Shown one piece after another: positions 5,585 to 14,812 of a stretch of DNA of 64,000 bases. How positions within the stretch are numbered: position 1 is the first letter of the stretch; each line of letters starts with the position of its first letter. Source of the stretch: Candidatus Nomurabacteria bacterium (lineage in GTDB: Bacteria > Patescibacteria > Paceibacteria > UBA9973); assembly GCA_023267435.1 (NCBI GenBank), contig JAHFNH010000001.1, positions 1 through 64,000 of the forward strand, given 5' to 3'. The position numbers and the translations under genes were made by a program. Under the pieces are notes generated by a model. It ran no database searches and was not told the DNA's origin. It saw only the letters and a program-made list of their open reading frames with translations.

Positions 5585-8500
5585 TTAAAGACCGATTGTG
5601 AATGGACTTGTTGGGAAGTTGTAGATCAATGTTCCGGTTAGAGCAGTACTACCGCCAAAACCGTTTGTTGAAGTATCATCCCAGATGAAATCTGTTGAAG
5701 GTGCAAGAATTGAACCTGATACTGTTAGAGTACCTGTACCATTTGTATGGCCAGCAAGAGTACCCTTCAAAGTAAAGGTCTTTGTAGTACCAGCTGTAAT
5801 TGTGTAACCATCGTAATCTGAAGTACTTGCTGTACCAAAGTTACATGTTACGACAAGAGAAATTGGAGTACATGTTGCAGTTCCAATAGTAACACCACTC
5901 TCATCAACGAGAGAAGCGCCTGTAACAGATGTTGGGTTTGTTGAGAAACCACTACCAGCAACAGTAAATATTATTCTATCTAGTTTAATATTACCTTTTG
6001 CATCAGCAGCTACTGTTACTTGACCAATTGAACCACTACCAGAAGTATTCAATCCTGCCTGTCTAGCAGACACGATAGAAACTGCAGGTCGTGAACCAAC
6101 CATAGTCATAGTAGGAGCAACAACACCAAGAGTAGAAGGAAGAACTGAATCAAGGTCAGTATTTCCAGTTGCTACTGTTGAACCAGCAGCGTAACCGCCA
6201 ACTGATCTTGTACATACAACAACAAATGTTTGTGCATTTGTAGCTGTAATACCTGTTGCTGTGATTGTTCTACCATCTGTATGTACAGCAGTAAAGCTTG
6301 TAGCAGCAGGAGCAGAAGTAACTGTCCAACCTGCCTCGCCAGATGTGTATGCCCATGTTGTTGTAGCAGAAGTGTAAGTAAACAATGGTGAAGCTGTTGC
6401 AGAACCAGTAGAAAATGCAGTTAATACAGCTGTTCCAGGAGTTGAAGTTGAACCTGTGTAGGCAACCGCATAACTATCCTGTGCTGTGTTACGAACATCA
6501 CCAGTTGTAACTGTGCCACTTGAATCAGTATCAAAGTAGACAGTACCATTGGCTGTACCAGATATAGTCTTGATTGTTGTAGTTGTTCCAGAAACATACT
6601 TCATGTATGTCAAAGAAAGAGTAGAAGTAGTACCTGGGGTAATACCGCTAGTACCAACTGGAGCATATGAAGAGTATACACTGATTGTAAGACCAGAACC
6701 ACCGTTTGGAACGGCTAGGTTTAGACCTTGTAACCATGCAATACCAGCAAATACTGGAGCTGAAACGTTACCAATTTTAACACTTGTTATCTGGTTTCCT
6801 GTACCACTAACTCCGAACTTAAGTTCGTTGATTGTAGCAGAACCGTTTGTTGAAACGAATGTGTAATCAGCCTTTGTAGCATCAGTAGCACCTGTACCGG
6901 TACTTAGTGGATCACCAGCTGGTACGTATTGAGCAGCTGTTGAAGAAGCAGAAACAAGTACTGGACTTGCAACTGTACCTGTACCTAATGAAATTTTCTG
7001 ACCGACTACAGCGGCAACTGAAATTGAAGTATTACTTGATGAACCCAATGCAGAAGCTGCAAGAGTTACACCAAAGATAGAACCTGTTGTTGAACTTGTG
7101 TCAGCAAAGATATCTACAGTCTTTGATGCTCCTGGAGCAAGAGTAAAGTCTACAGAGAAAACGTTTGAACCTTGAGGTTGAACTGGTACTGAACCAGAAC
7201 CTGTAGTTTCTGAAGTTTTCAATCCGGAGAAGTTAGTCAAAGCTGGAACTGAGCTACTTGTCATAGCAGTATCAGCACTGGTAATAGCTGCGTCAGAGTT
7301 GGAGTCATAAACCATACCAACAGTAAGACTTGTAACGCGAACTGATTCAGATGAACTCTGGTTCTGAAGAACGAAAGAGCCGATCTTTGTGTTTGCGCTA
7401 TTTGGACTCAATGTTGTGTTTGCATAACCAACATTCTTAGCGGCTGCTAGAAGACCTGTCTGAATGGAAAGAGTATTTCCTGTCTGGGCAGCTGTTGTGA
7501 TAGAAGCATGAGATGTAAATCCTTCAGCTGTACCAGTTCCTAGGTTTGCAGATACTGTACCTGATGTGTAAGCAACACCTGAAGTAGCAGTAGAATCGTT
7601 AGCACCAGATGAAGCTGGACTTGTTAACAAGTCTGCACGAACTTCAAGAGTACTGTCTATTCCTGCAGGGATGATCATCTGAGAACCAAGACTGAATGTC
7701 AAAGCTCCAGAACCCCATGATTGTTGGGAACCAACTTGTGAACCGTTAAAGTAAAGGGTTACATTTTGTAAACCGTTACCAGTTGCAAATTGTGTGTGTG
7801 TTGGACCTGCTGTTGTAACGTTACATGGAGCAGTATTGTAAGTACTACCTGATGTACAAGCGTTTACAAGAACAGGAGTTACAGTGATGGATGTAACTTT
7901 TACATCTTCACCGTAGCCATGAACTTTAAACTTAGCAATGTTTGTATTTGAAGAACCACCAGTAATATTTGTCATTGAACTGAATGCAGGATCAATTACG
8001 ATTGTAGCTGAACCTTGTCCAATTGAAATTTTACCAGCTGTACTTGGGATTGAACCAGCGCCTGTTGCTGTGATAGCAACATTAACTCCAACCTGAGAGT
8101 CGAAGACCATCAAGTCTGAAGCTTGCTGAAGAGCAACTGTAAGATCGTAGTTTGAACCCTTTACAACATCTCCACGCACTTCAATAGTATGTGAACCTGT
8201 TGTAAGAGTTACTGGAGCAGCTGACATGTCAAATGTCAAGTAATTTGAACCATTTGTCATGGTTGTAGTTGCATTTGAACCTGTCTTGACTCCGTCTATA
8301 TAAAGGGAAACGTTTGCAAGTGCGTCAGCTGGAGCTGATCCTGTGACACGGAAGTTTGCAGCTTTAAGTTGCATTGTTCGTGTGTTAACTTGCACTGCTT
8401 GACGCCATACTGCGTATGACATTGTTCCAGCATTAACAGTAGCAGCGGCTACGCTGTTTGCTGCATTAACTGAAACTGAAGCAAGTGATGTACCAGTCGC

Positions 8501-9415
8501 AACAAACATATTGTTACCTACTAGGTTAACTGTACTTGCAGTTGTACCTGCAGTAAAGCCAACTAAGCTGACAATAATATTGTAAGAAGAAGTACTTGAA
8601 TATACATCTGCCTTTACAGAAAGGGTCTTTGAACCACTGATTGCAAGGTTAAGATTGTTGATAACAATCAAACCTGCTGTGTTGAAAGAATATCCATCTG
8701 TCAAACGAGTCATACCATCATATAGGTAGACGTTTGTAAGTGTGTTCTGATCATATACACCAGTTCTCTGTAATGTTACAGAGTTAAGTGTTCCTGTACC
8801 AGTGAAAGTAAAGTGTGCAAGATCAGCTGTTGCTTGACCTGCGACGATAGTTCCACTAGCTGGATTATCAGAAGCCAATGCTACTGATAGAGGACCAGAT
8901 GTTGTAGTTGTAGTTGTAGTACCAGTCGCACATGATACTCCTGTTGTAGGACTGTATCCTACAGCTGAAGTACATCCGTCTGGTAAGTTAGTTGTTGTAA
9001 CTGTTCCAGTCGCACATGATGCACCTGTTGTTGTACTGAATCCTGTAGCTGAAGTACATCCCGCTGGGAATGTAGAAGCTACTGGAGCGGAAACAGCAAG
9101 AGCAGCTCGTGACATAGGTCCGAAGACTCCGTCAGCTGTAAGCTGATTAGCTGTTTGGAAAGATTTAACAGCGGCTAAAGTTTTTGAACCGAATGAGGTA
9201 TTTTCCATACCTGCTGATCCAACACCTGAAGTTGAGACTGTGAAACCTTTCTCGTTAAGATTCTGTTGAAGATACTTAACTTGAATATCCTTCATACCTT
9301 TTTTCAAAGTTTTAGTGATAGAACCGTCTGCTGCAAAAGCTGAACCAGCTATTGCGAACAAAACTACCATCGCGAAAACTCCTAGAAGGAATTTTGATTT
9401 TAGTAATTTACTCAT
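5585..9415 (-). CDS. Very large surface (S-layer-like) protein with peptidoglycan-binding domain
   Basis: 1276 aa. A signal peptide (about 1-28, ending AFA) is followed by a PG_binding_1-type domain (about 36-108: KGMKDIQVKYLQQNLNEKGF ... ADGVFGPMSRAAL), two cysteine repeats of the form GCTSA-GFSTTTG-SC (about 118-165), a Thr-rich stretch and then roughly eight Ig-like beta domains rich in Thr, Ser, Ala and Gly. There is no C-terminal anchor, so the N-terminal domain probably ties it to the cell wall. The composition and size fit a Patescibacteria S-layer or adhesin. It is monocistronic with a long leader (9416-9820), as expected of an abundant mRNA. Confidence 0.85.
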   Translation of the reverse strand: MSKLLKSKFLLGVFAMVVLFAIAGSAFAADGSITKTLKKGMKDIQVKYLQQNLNEKGFTVSTSGVGSAGMENTSFGSKTLAAVKSFQTANQLTADGVFGPMSRAALAVSAPVASTFPAGCTSATGFSTTTGASCATGTVTTTNLPDGCTSAVGYSPTTGVSCATGTTTTTTTSGPLSVALASDNPASGTIVAGQATADLAHFTFTGTGTLNSVTLQRTGVYDQNTLTNVYLYDGMTRLTDGYSFNTAGLIVINNLNLAISGSKTLSVKADVYSSTSSYNIIVSLVGFTAGTTASTVNLVGNNMFVATGTSLASVSVNAANSVAAATVNAGTMSYAVWRQAVQVNTRTMQLKAANFRVTGSAPADALANVSLYIDGVKTGSNATTTMTNGSNYLTFDMSAAPVTLTTGSHTIEVRGDVVKGSNYDLTVALQQASDLMVFDSQVGVNVAITATGAGSIPSTAGKISIGQGSATIVIDPAFSSMTNITGGSSNTNIAKFKVHGYGEDVKVTSITVTPVLVNACTSGSTYNTAPCNVTTAGPTHTQFATGNGLQNVTLYFNGSQVGSQQSWGSGALTFSLGSQMIIPAGIDSTLEVRADLLTSPASSGANDSTATSGVAYTSGTVSANLGTGTAEGFTSHASITTAAQTGNTLSIQTGLLAAAKNVGYANTTLSPNSANTKIGSFVLQNQSSSESVRVTSLTVGMVYDSNSDAAITSADTAMTSSSVPALTNFSGLKTSETTGSGSVPVQPQGSNVFSVDFTLAPGASKTVDIFADTSSTTGSIFGVTLAASALGSSSNTSISVAAVVGQKISLGTGTVASPVLVSASSTAAQYVPAGDPLSTGTGATDATKADYTFVSTNGSATINELKFGVSGTGNQITSVKIGNVSAPVFAGIAWLQGLNLAVPNGGSGLTISVYSSYAPVGTSGITPGTTSTLSLTYMKYVSGTTTTIKTISGTANGTVYFDTDSSGTVTTGDVRNTAQDSYAVAYTGSTSTPGTAVLTAFSTGSATASPLFTYTSATTTWAYTSGEAGWTVTSAPAATSFTAVHTDGRTITATGITATNAQTFVVVCTRSVGGYAAGSTVATGNTDLDSVLPSTLGVVAPTMTMVGSRPAVSIVSARQAGLNTSGSGSIGQVTVAADAKGNIKLDRIIFTVAGSGFSTNPTSVTGASLVDESGVTIGTATCTPISLVVTCNFGTASTSDYDGYTITAGTTKTFTLKGTLAGHTNGTGTLTVSGSILAPSTDFIWDDTSTNGFGGSTALTGTLIYNFPTSPFTIGL

Positions 9416-9856
9416 AAATATTTCTAATATACTCGCTGAACTGAACCAATCTTAAATTAAAAATTTAAGAAAAATTTCAGAGGCGAATTGTGTGCCATTA
9501 ATAAGTTTCGACAAAACTAATGCACACATTTTTTCTATCACTATTCCCGCTCGTCAATAATTAATAATTGGTTAATAATGGGACGAACTAAAAATAGTGG
9601 ACAGATTTGAACTAGAACATTTAGCCTCATCGGCTAACTGTTTTTGTCAAAGAAAACGCAAACAATTAATAATGCACATACCAGCTGATACGTACAAAAT
9701 CTTTTATTAAGTTTTCAATGACCTTGTCTTTTCATTTAGGATTTTTTCGACGAAATCATAAACGAAAACAATAAACGTTACGAATACAAAACAGGCCCTA
9801 AAGCACGGTTTTGTAGACGTAATAACATTATAATATAATCACTGTTAATACAGCAA
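9416..9856 (-). promoter_or_regulatory. Promoter and about 400-nt leader of the surface-protein gene
   Basis: The best upstream promoter is TTGCTG (9851-9856), 18 nt, TATAAT (9827-9832). It predicts a leader of about 400 nt. The leader contains an imperfect 40-bp hairpin with GTGTG/CACAC arms (9490-9530) and one member of the GCC hairpin family, TTAGCC-TCATC-GGCTAA (9621-9637). A weaker TATATT lies about 10 nt from the start codon and could give a short mRNA instead. No open reading frame worth reporting is seen here. Confidence 0.45.
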
Positions 9857-9894
9857 TATATTTTAATGTGGATAACCCGCTTTTTCAGCAGTAA

Positions 9895-9950
9895 ATGGGG
9901 TTTTCACCCCAAAATATCCATTCGCACATATTCGCATATTTTGGACCAAA
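9895..9950. repeat. Inverted repeats upstream of the surface-protein promoter
   Basis: TGGGG/CCCCA (9895-9911) overlaps a perfect 9-bp inverted repeat CCAAAATAT/ATATTTTGG with a 25-nt loop. They lie between the gene ending at 10050 and the leader region and may help end transcription of that gene. The role is inferred. Confidence 0.4.
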
Positions 9951-9965
9951 AAGCAACCAGTTTTT

Positions 9966-10045
9966 CCTCCCCCTTATCAAGGGGGAGGCTGGGAGAGGGT
10001 TCTTAAATTCACCTCACCCCAACCCTCTCCTTATCAAGGAGAGGG
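9966..10045. repeat. Palindromic repeat element, copy A (no gene)
   Basis: Two GC-rich hairpins, CCTCCCCC-TTATCAA-GGGGGAGG (9966-9988) and CCCTCTCC-TTATCAA-GGAGAGGG (10023-10045), flank an AT spacer with complementary GGGAGAGGGT and ACCTCACCCC arms. The right half matches the left terminal repeat of the DUF559 unit at 26676 at nearly every position. It ends 4 nt from a stop codon, so it may also serve as terminator for the 10050-10922 gene. Confidence 0.75.
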
Positions 10046-10049
10046 AGTC

Positions 10050-10922
10050 CTATAGAAAATATTTACTCCATCGCTTCTCCCCTGTTTTCTTTAGAACATT
10101 GTCCTTTACCATGGAGACTAATTCTCTCTGTAATGTTTTCTCTCCGCAAGAAGTGAGTACGCCTTTTGCTTTAGATTTTATGTCTGATATTGTAGCTCCA
10201 CCAGATGATGGATGAGTATCTTTATTTTCTTTTATTATCTTTAATATTTCTTCTCTTCTTTTTTTCTTTAAGACATCAAAATCATTCTCTCCTATCGGAC
10301 GTACTATTTTATTTTTTAACGGACTTGAAACTCTATCGGACACTTGAACTCTGCTTAATGCTTTGAGTAAAGTGCTGCCTTTTTGAACGCCAATATTGTT
10401 CATTTTATTTTTTACACTAAACACTTCTTTGGGGGTGTTTAGTGATTCAACTCCGCTGAATTTAGTCTCGTCTTTTGCGGGTGAAAGAACTGGAGATGTA
10501 TCTTTAAAAAGCTCCGAAAGAGATAATCCTTGTTCGTGATTTTCTTGTAGTGATTGCTTTAATTGTGTAAACTCTTTTTTGAGAATATTGCAGTTCATTT
10601 CAGAGATCATTCCGACAGCTGAAGCAATGTCCAAGAAAGATAAAATTTCGATAATTTTGCCAGTTGTTTTTTTAAACGTTTCGGAATGTATAGATGCTGT
10701 GCAAGTGTCCGATATTATTTCAGAACCCAAACTTCTTAATTTATTTCTAAGCGGCTCTTCTTTATCCATAATGTCCGTTACCATATAAAGAGCTGTTATA
10801 AGCTTATTTGTTTTATTATAAGAGAGAGAATGAGAAGTCTGTCCGTCCGATATAGAGGTGTCCGTTTCATATTGGGCAGACATATTGGAGGTGACCTTTA
10901 GGTTTTTATTTTCTTCTAACAT
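10050..10922 (-). CDS. Conserved hypothetical protein with C-terminal winged helix
   Basis: 290 aa. After a Ser/Thr-rich start there is a helical domain (about 35-135, NKLITALYMVTDIMDKEEPLR ...) that looks like a four-helix bundle, a low-complexity middle (about 140-215) and a C-terminal winged helix (about 220-290: RREEILKIIKENKD ... GEKTLQRELVSMVKDNVLKK). No signal peptide is seen. DNA or chromatin binding is likely, but the target is unknown. The type appears to be Patescibacteria-specific. TATAAT lies 7 nt before the ATG (10930-10935). Confidence 0.65.
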   Translation of the reverse strand: MLEENKNLKVTSNMSAQYETDTSISDGQTSHSLSYNKTNKLITALYMVTDIMDKEEPLRNKLRSLGSEIISDTCTASIHSETFKKTTGKIIEILSFLDIASAVGMISEMNCNILKKEFTQLKQSLQENHEQGLSLSELFKDTSPVLSPAKDETKFSGVESLNTPKEVFSVKNKMNNIGVQKGSTLLKALSRVQVSDRVSSPLKNKIVRPIGENDFDVLKKKRREEILKIIKENKDTHPSSGGATISDIKSKAKGVLTSCGEKTLQRELVSMVKDNVLKKTGEKRWSKYFL

Positions 10923-10970
10923 GTCGTCTATTATATATAACGGACAGTTAAAAGCAAGTGGAAATTTATT

Positions 10971-11034
10971 CCTCTCCTTGCAGAGAAGGGGTGCCCCTTA
11001 GAGCGTGGTGGTGATTTTATTAAATTTAAATTAC
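10971..11034. repeat. Palindromic repeat element, copy D (half element)
   Basis: The sequence is about 80% identical over 65 bp to the reverse complement of copy B: the CTCCTTG hairpin, GGGGTGCCC, GGTGGTGATTTTATTAAATT and AATTACC blocks align in order. It lacks the second hairpin. It lies between the divergent 10922 gene and ftsK and ends only 34 nt before the ftsK start. Confidence 0.75.
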
Positions 11035-11068
11035 CTCAAGATTTTTTTTATGATAAAATGTAATTTAT

Positions 11069-13309
11069 ATGGCGAAAAATCAAAAAAATTCCAACAACAA
11101 AAATATCAAAGAGAAACCATCCACATCAACCAAAAACTCTGGTGAAACAAGAAAACTAAAAACAGAAACGAAGCACGGCATACTAGCTGTCGTATTTTTT
11201 GTTTTAGCTCTTTTTCTTTTCATGTCTGCGTTCGGCATGGCAGGAGTCGCGGGTAATTTTTTCTATGAAGTTTTTTACTATCTTCTCGGCTTAGGTTATG
11301 GAATTCTACCTATCCTTTTTATTTTACTCGGATCATCTTTTATTAAATCAGAAAGACCAGATATCGGATTGACTCGCACGATAAGCGGTTTCCTATTTTT
11401 ACTCTCGAGCCTTGGCATGATCGACATCGCTTCCACCTCTCACGCAGGAGGAGTTTTGGGAGAAATCTCTGCTTCACCACTCGTCTACCTTTTCGATCCG
11501 TACGCTAGCATTCTGATACTCGGAGCAATCTTACTAATTTCTATTTTAATAATGTTCGATGCCAAGCCAGTACTCTTGCCATACATAAAATATATTTTGA
11601 GTATGTTCAGGAGAAAAAAACAAAATAAAGAAATAGAAAATACAGAAGAGGAAGTTGAAGCAATTGAGGAAGAAGTAAAACCTGATGACGAAAAAGAAGA
11701 GGAGGAAAAAACACCAATCATAGAGAAAGTAAAAAACAGTCTGGGTGTCGGAAAAAAAGCAAAGAAAGAAGACGAGGAAGAAGACTTACCTATAACCAAA
11801 AGAAAAGGCGGATTGATTTCAACTTACGTCCCTCCCCCACTTTCTCTCTTGGAAGAAGACAAAGGCAAACCTAATACCGGAGACATCAAAGCAAATGCAA
11901 ATATCATAAAACGCACACTCGCAAACTTCGGCATCGAAGTCGAAATGGACGAGATCACTGTCGGTCCGACGGTCACTCGCTATGCATTGAAACCAGCCGA
12001 AGGAGTGAAGCTCTCACGTATCGTCGGTTTGCAAAGTGACTTGGCTCTAGCACTCGCTGCACACCCTATCAGAATCGAAGCTCCGATCCCAGGCAAATCA
12101 CTCGTCGGTATCGAAATACCAAACAAAGTAAAATCAACTGTCGGTCTCGCAACACTCTTGGCTGATGAAAAATTCCAGAATTCTCCAAAGCCATTAACTA
12201 TCGCCCTAGGTCGCGGAATCTCCGGCAAGGCGACATTTGGAAACTTGGCAAAGATGCCTCACGCACTTATCGCAGGAACTACGGGCTCCGGAAAATCTGT
12301 CACCATTCACTCGGTCATCACTTCCCTGCTCTATAGAAATGGACCGGATGATATGAAGCTCATACTCATAGATCCAAAACGTGTCGAGCTTACCTTATAC
12401 AACAAAATTCCGCACTTACTGACTCCTGTGATAACTGATGCTAAAAAAGCTATCTTGGCATTGAAGTGGGCAGGAAAAGAAATGGATCGTCGTTACAATA
12501 TATTGGAAGAAGAATCGGTCAGAGATATTGAGTCATATCACAATACTATTTACAGTAAAAATCCAAAGAAAACTAAAACAAATGATCTCGGTGAAGAAAC
12601 AGAGGTTGATGCAGACCGAATGCCATACATCGTCATTATCATCGATGAATTGGCAGATATCATGACCGCCTACCCTCGAGAACTCGAGTCAGCTATCGTC
12701 CACTTGGCACAAATGTCTCGTGCTGTCGGTATACACTTGATTCTTTCTACTCAACGTCCGGAAGTCAGCGTTATTACTGGTTTGATTAAAGCCAACGTTC
12801 CAGCTCGCGTCGCGTTGAAAGTTTCTTCTCAAATTGATTCACGAACAATTCTCGATGCCGGTGGAGCGGAAAAACTCCTAGGCGCCGGAGACATGCTCTA
12901 CTCTTCTGGTGAAGCTCAGCCAGAACGATTACAATCAGCCTTTATCTCAGAAGGTGAAGTTAAAAAAGTTGTAAAATACTTAGTAGATGCTTATCGAGAT
13001 GAGATTATGGACGAGATTTCCCTTGCTGGAGGTTCTATTTCAGCTGATAAAAGTATATTTGAAAGTTCTTTGGAAAACGATGGAGACAGTGATGATGAAA
13101 TGTATGAAGATGCACGTGCTTGTGTTATCGAAGCAGGTAAAGCATCAACATCATATTTGCAAAGAAAATTGAAACTAGGCTATGCTCGTGCGGCTCGTTT
13201 GATGGATATGTTGGAAGATCGCGGAGTGATCGGCCCCGGCGATGGTGCTAAACCAAGAGAAGTCTTAGAAAGAATAGGACATGACGAAAATGGAGAGAAT
13301 ATAATTTAA
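11069..13309 (+). CDS. ftsK: DNA translocase FtsK/SpoIIIE
   Basis: 746 aa. About four N-terminal transmembrane helices (residues 30-165), a highly acidic Glu/Lys linker (about 185-245), the alpha/beta motor with Walker A GTTGSGKS (403-410) and Walker B IIIDELAD, then a gamma winged helix (about 680-745) that would read KOPS-type sites. It pumps DNA during division and helps resolve chromosomes. It is shorter than E. coli FtsK and closer to the SpoIIIE layout. It heads a plus-strand block and overlaps the next gene by 1 nt (TAATG). TAAAAT lies 9 nt before ATG. Confidence 0.97.
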   Translation: MAKNQKNSNNKNIKEKPSTSTKNSGETRKLKTETKHGILAVVFFVLALFLFMSAFGMAGVAGNFFYEVFYYLLGLGYGILPILFILLGSSFIKSERPDIGLTRTISGFLFLLSSLGMIDIASTSHAGGVLGEISASPLVYLFDPYASILILGAILLISILIMFDAKPVLLPYIKYILSMFRRKKQNKEIENTEEEVEAIEEEVKPDDEKEEEEKTPIIEKVKNSLGVGKKAKKEDEEEDLPITKRKGGLISTYVPPPLSLLEEDKGKPNTGDIKANANIIKRTLANFGIEVEMDEITVGPTVTRYALKPAEGVKLSRIVGLQSDLALALAAHPIRIEAPIPGKSLVGIEIPNKVKSTVGLATLLADEKFQNSPKPLTIALGRGISGKATFGNLAKMPHALIAGTTGSGKSVTIHSVITSLLYRNGPDDMKLILIDPKRVELTLYNKIPHLLTPVITDAKKAILALKWAGKEMDRRYNILEEESVRDIESYHNTIYSKNPKKTKTNDLGEETEVDADRMPYIVIIIDELADIMTAYPRELESAIVHLAQMSRAVGIHLILSTQRPEVSVITGLIKANVPARVALKVSSQIDSRTILDAGGAEKLLGAGDMLYSSGEAQPERLQSAFISEGEVKKVVKYLVDAYRDEIMDEISLAGGSISADKSIFESSLENDGDSDDEMYEDARACVIEAGKASTSYLQRKLKLGYARAARLMDMLEDRGVIGPGDGAKPREVLERIGHDENGENII

Positions 13310-13674
13310 TGAATCAAGACGCTAAAAAAATATTAAAAATTTCTCTGACTTCGATTTTATTCATTTTTATTATTGTTTACGCATTTTTCATATCGAAAGA
13401 CTTGATCTTTGGAGTAAAAATAAAGAATGTAAACATAAAGGACGGCGCAAAAATGACAGATAGCGTCTTGGAAATAAAAGGAAATGCTAAAAATGCAATA
13501 AATCTAACCTTAAATGGACGAGAAATCTCAATAGACCAACAAGGAAATTTTGACGAGACAATAGTCTTGCTTCCGGGTTATAATGTGATAGATATAAAAG
13601 CACGAGATAAATTTGGTCATAGAGATGAAAAAAATTTTCGCCTCATCGGCGAATTCGCCGGAGAGGCGAAATAA
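13309..13674 (+). CDS. Membrane-anchored Ig-like (glucodextranase-B-like) protein
   Basis: 121 aa with one N-terminal transmembrane helix (about 9-31) and a single extracellular beta domain (about 38-115: VLEIKGNAKNAINLTLNGREI ... LLPGYNVIDIKARDKFGH) like the domain B of glucodextranase, a common extracellular adhesion module. It starts in the ftsK stop codon, so translation is coupled. Its last 12 codons coincide with a paired GCC hairpin element (13637-13670) that precedes recA, so the C-terminus IGEFAGEAK may reflect RNA constraint. Confidence 0.75.
   Translation: MNQDAKKILKISLTSILFIFIIVYAFFISKDLIFGVKIKNVNIKDGAKMTDSVLEIKGNAKNAINLTLNGREISIDQQGNFDETIVLLPGYNVIDIKARDKFGHRDEKNFRLIGEFAGEAK
13637..13670 (+). 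promoter_or_regulatory. Paired GCC hairpins before recA
   Basis: TTCGCC-TCATC-GGCGAA (13637-13653) directly abuts TTCGCC-GGAGA-GGCGAA (13654-13670). The pair has the same architecture and loop lengths as the elements before rplJ, tuf and fusA. It overlaps the end of the preceding coding sequence and lies 28 nt before the recA start. Confidence 0.65.
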
Positions 13675-13698
13675 ATTATTAGTAATTAATTAAAAAAA

Positions 13699-14778
13699 AT
13701 GCAAAAAAAAGCAAAAAAAAGTGAGGAGAAAAAAGAGAGCAATATGGCGCTTGATGACACACTAAAAGCAATTCAAGCGAAGTTTGGAGAAGGATCGATC
13801 ATAAAAATGGGAGACACTCCAAAAGTCGGCATCAATGTCATACCAACAGGTTCTTTGGGTCTAGATATGGCTCTCGGAGTCGGCGGTATTCCCCGCGGAA
13901 GAATCATTGAGATTTTCGGACCAGAATCCAGCGGTAAAACAACTCTTGCTTCACACATCGTTGCCGAAGCTCAAAAAATGGGTGGTATTTGCGCATATAT
14001 CGACGCTGAGCATGCTATGGATCCTGAATATACAAAGAAGCTCGGAGTAAAAATAAATGATCTTTTAGTTTCTCAACCAGACACAGGTGAGCAAGCACTT
14101 GAAATTGTTGAGAGTTTGGTTCGTTCCGGTAAAATTGACGTCATTGTTGTCGACTCTGTCGCTGCACTTACCCCAAAAGACGAAATCGAAGGAGATATGG
14201 GCGCATACCATGTCGGTAAGCAAGCTAGACTTATGTCTCAGGCGCTCCGCAAGCTCACAGCTATCGTTTCCAAGTCAAAAACAGTAGTTATCTTCATAAA
14301 CCAAATTAGAATGCAGATAGGCGTGATGTTCGGTAATCCAGAGACTACCCCAGGAGGAAAAGCATTGAAATTCTATACTTCCATCCGACTCGATATTCGT
14401 AAAATCGCACAGATTAAAAAAGGAGAAGATGTGGTCGGAAGTCGGACACGCGTGAAAGTAGTAAAAAATAAAGTTGCCGCTCCTTTCAAACAAACAGAAT
14501 TTGATATTATTTATAATGAAGGAATTTCCAAAGAAGGAGAAATTATTGCTCTAGGTGAGAGATTTAAAATCGTAGAAAAAACCGGTAATTCATATTTCTA
14601 CCTGCCAAGTCGCGCTTCAAAGGACACTGCGCGACATGATTCTGCAGAATCAGAAGCCAAGGAAAAAGTAAAATTAGGCGTAGGTTATGACAATACTCGC
14701 ACATTCTTGAAAGAAAATACAAAAATTGCAGAGCAAATCTTGAAAGAAATAAGAAAAAAATTCGCTGAAGAAATATAA
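13699..14778 (+). CDS. recA: Recombinase RecA
   Basis: 359 aa with the full RecA core: Walker A GPESSGKTT (74-82), the catalytic Glu region, loop L1 and L2 (MGAYHVGKQARLMSQALRKL; NPETTPGGKALKFY) and the C-terminal domain. It drives homologous strand exchange and SOS co-protease activity. The start at 13699 adds a Lys-rich tail of 15 residues; the start at MALDD (13744) is equally plausible. It is downstream of ftsK in the same block and followed by efp. Confidence 0.97.
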   Translation: MQKKAKKSEEKKESNMALDDTLKAIQAKFGEGSIIKMGDTPKVGINVIPTGSLGLDMALGVGGIPRGRIIEIFGPESSGKTTLASHIVAEAQKMGGICAYIDAEHAMDPEYTKKLGVKINDLLVSQPDTGEQALEIVESLVRSGKIDVIVVDSVAALTPKDEIEGDMGAYHVGKQARLMSQALRKLTAIVSKSKTVVIFINQIRMQIGVMFGNPETTPGGKALKFYTSIRLDIRKIAQIKKGEDVVGSRTRVKVVKNKVAAPFKQTEFDIIYNEGISKEGEIIALGERFKIVEKTGNSYFYLPSRASKDTARHDSAESEAKEKVKLGVGYDNTRTFLKENTKIAEQILKEIRKKFAEEI

Positions 14779-14800
14779 TTGATTTTATAAAATAATCTGA

Positions 14801-14806
14801 TAATAT
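14801..14806 (+). promoter_or_regulatory. -10 box close to the efp start
   Basis: TAATAT ends exactly 6 nt before the efp ATG, so a transcript from it would begin at or next to the start codon. No Shine-Dalgarno is present. Confidence 0.45.
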
Positions 14807-14812
14807 AACCGT

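Noticed and set aside
9600..9640. A tRNA-like T-loop (TTCAAATC) on the minus strand
   Set aside because: The flanking bases do not pair as a T-arm and no acceptor or anticodon stem can be drawn.
9867..9875. A perfect DnaA-box sequence TGTGGATAA near a gene-poor AT-rich region, suggesting a replication origin
   Set aside because: Only one box is present here, and another isolated one at 2576 lies inside a coding region. There is no cluster and no dnaA or dnaN gene.
9895..10215. An open frame of 106 codons on the plus strand across palindromic repeat A
   Set aside because: It runs through the repeat and antisense into the 10050-10922 gene and has no recognisable domain.
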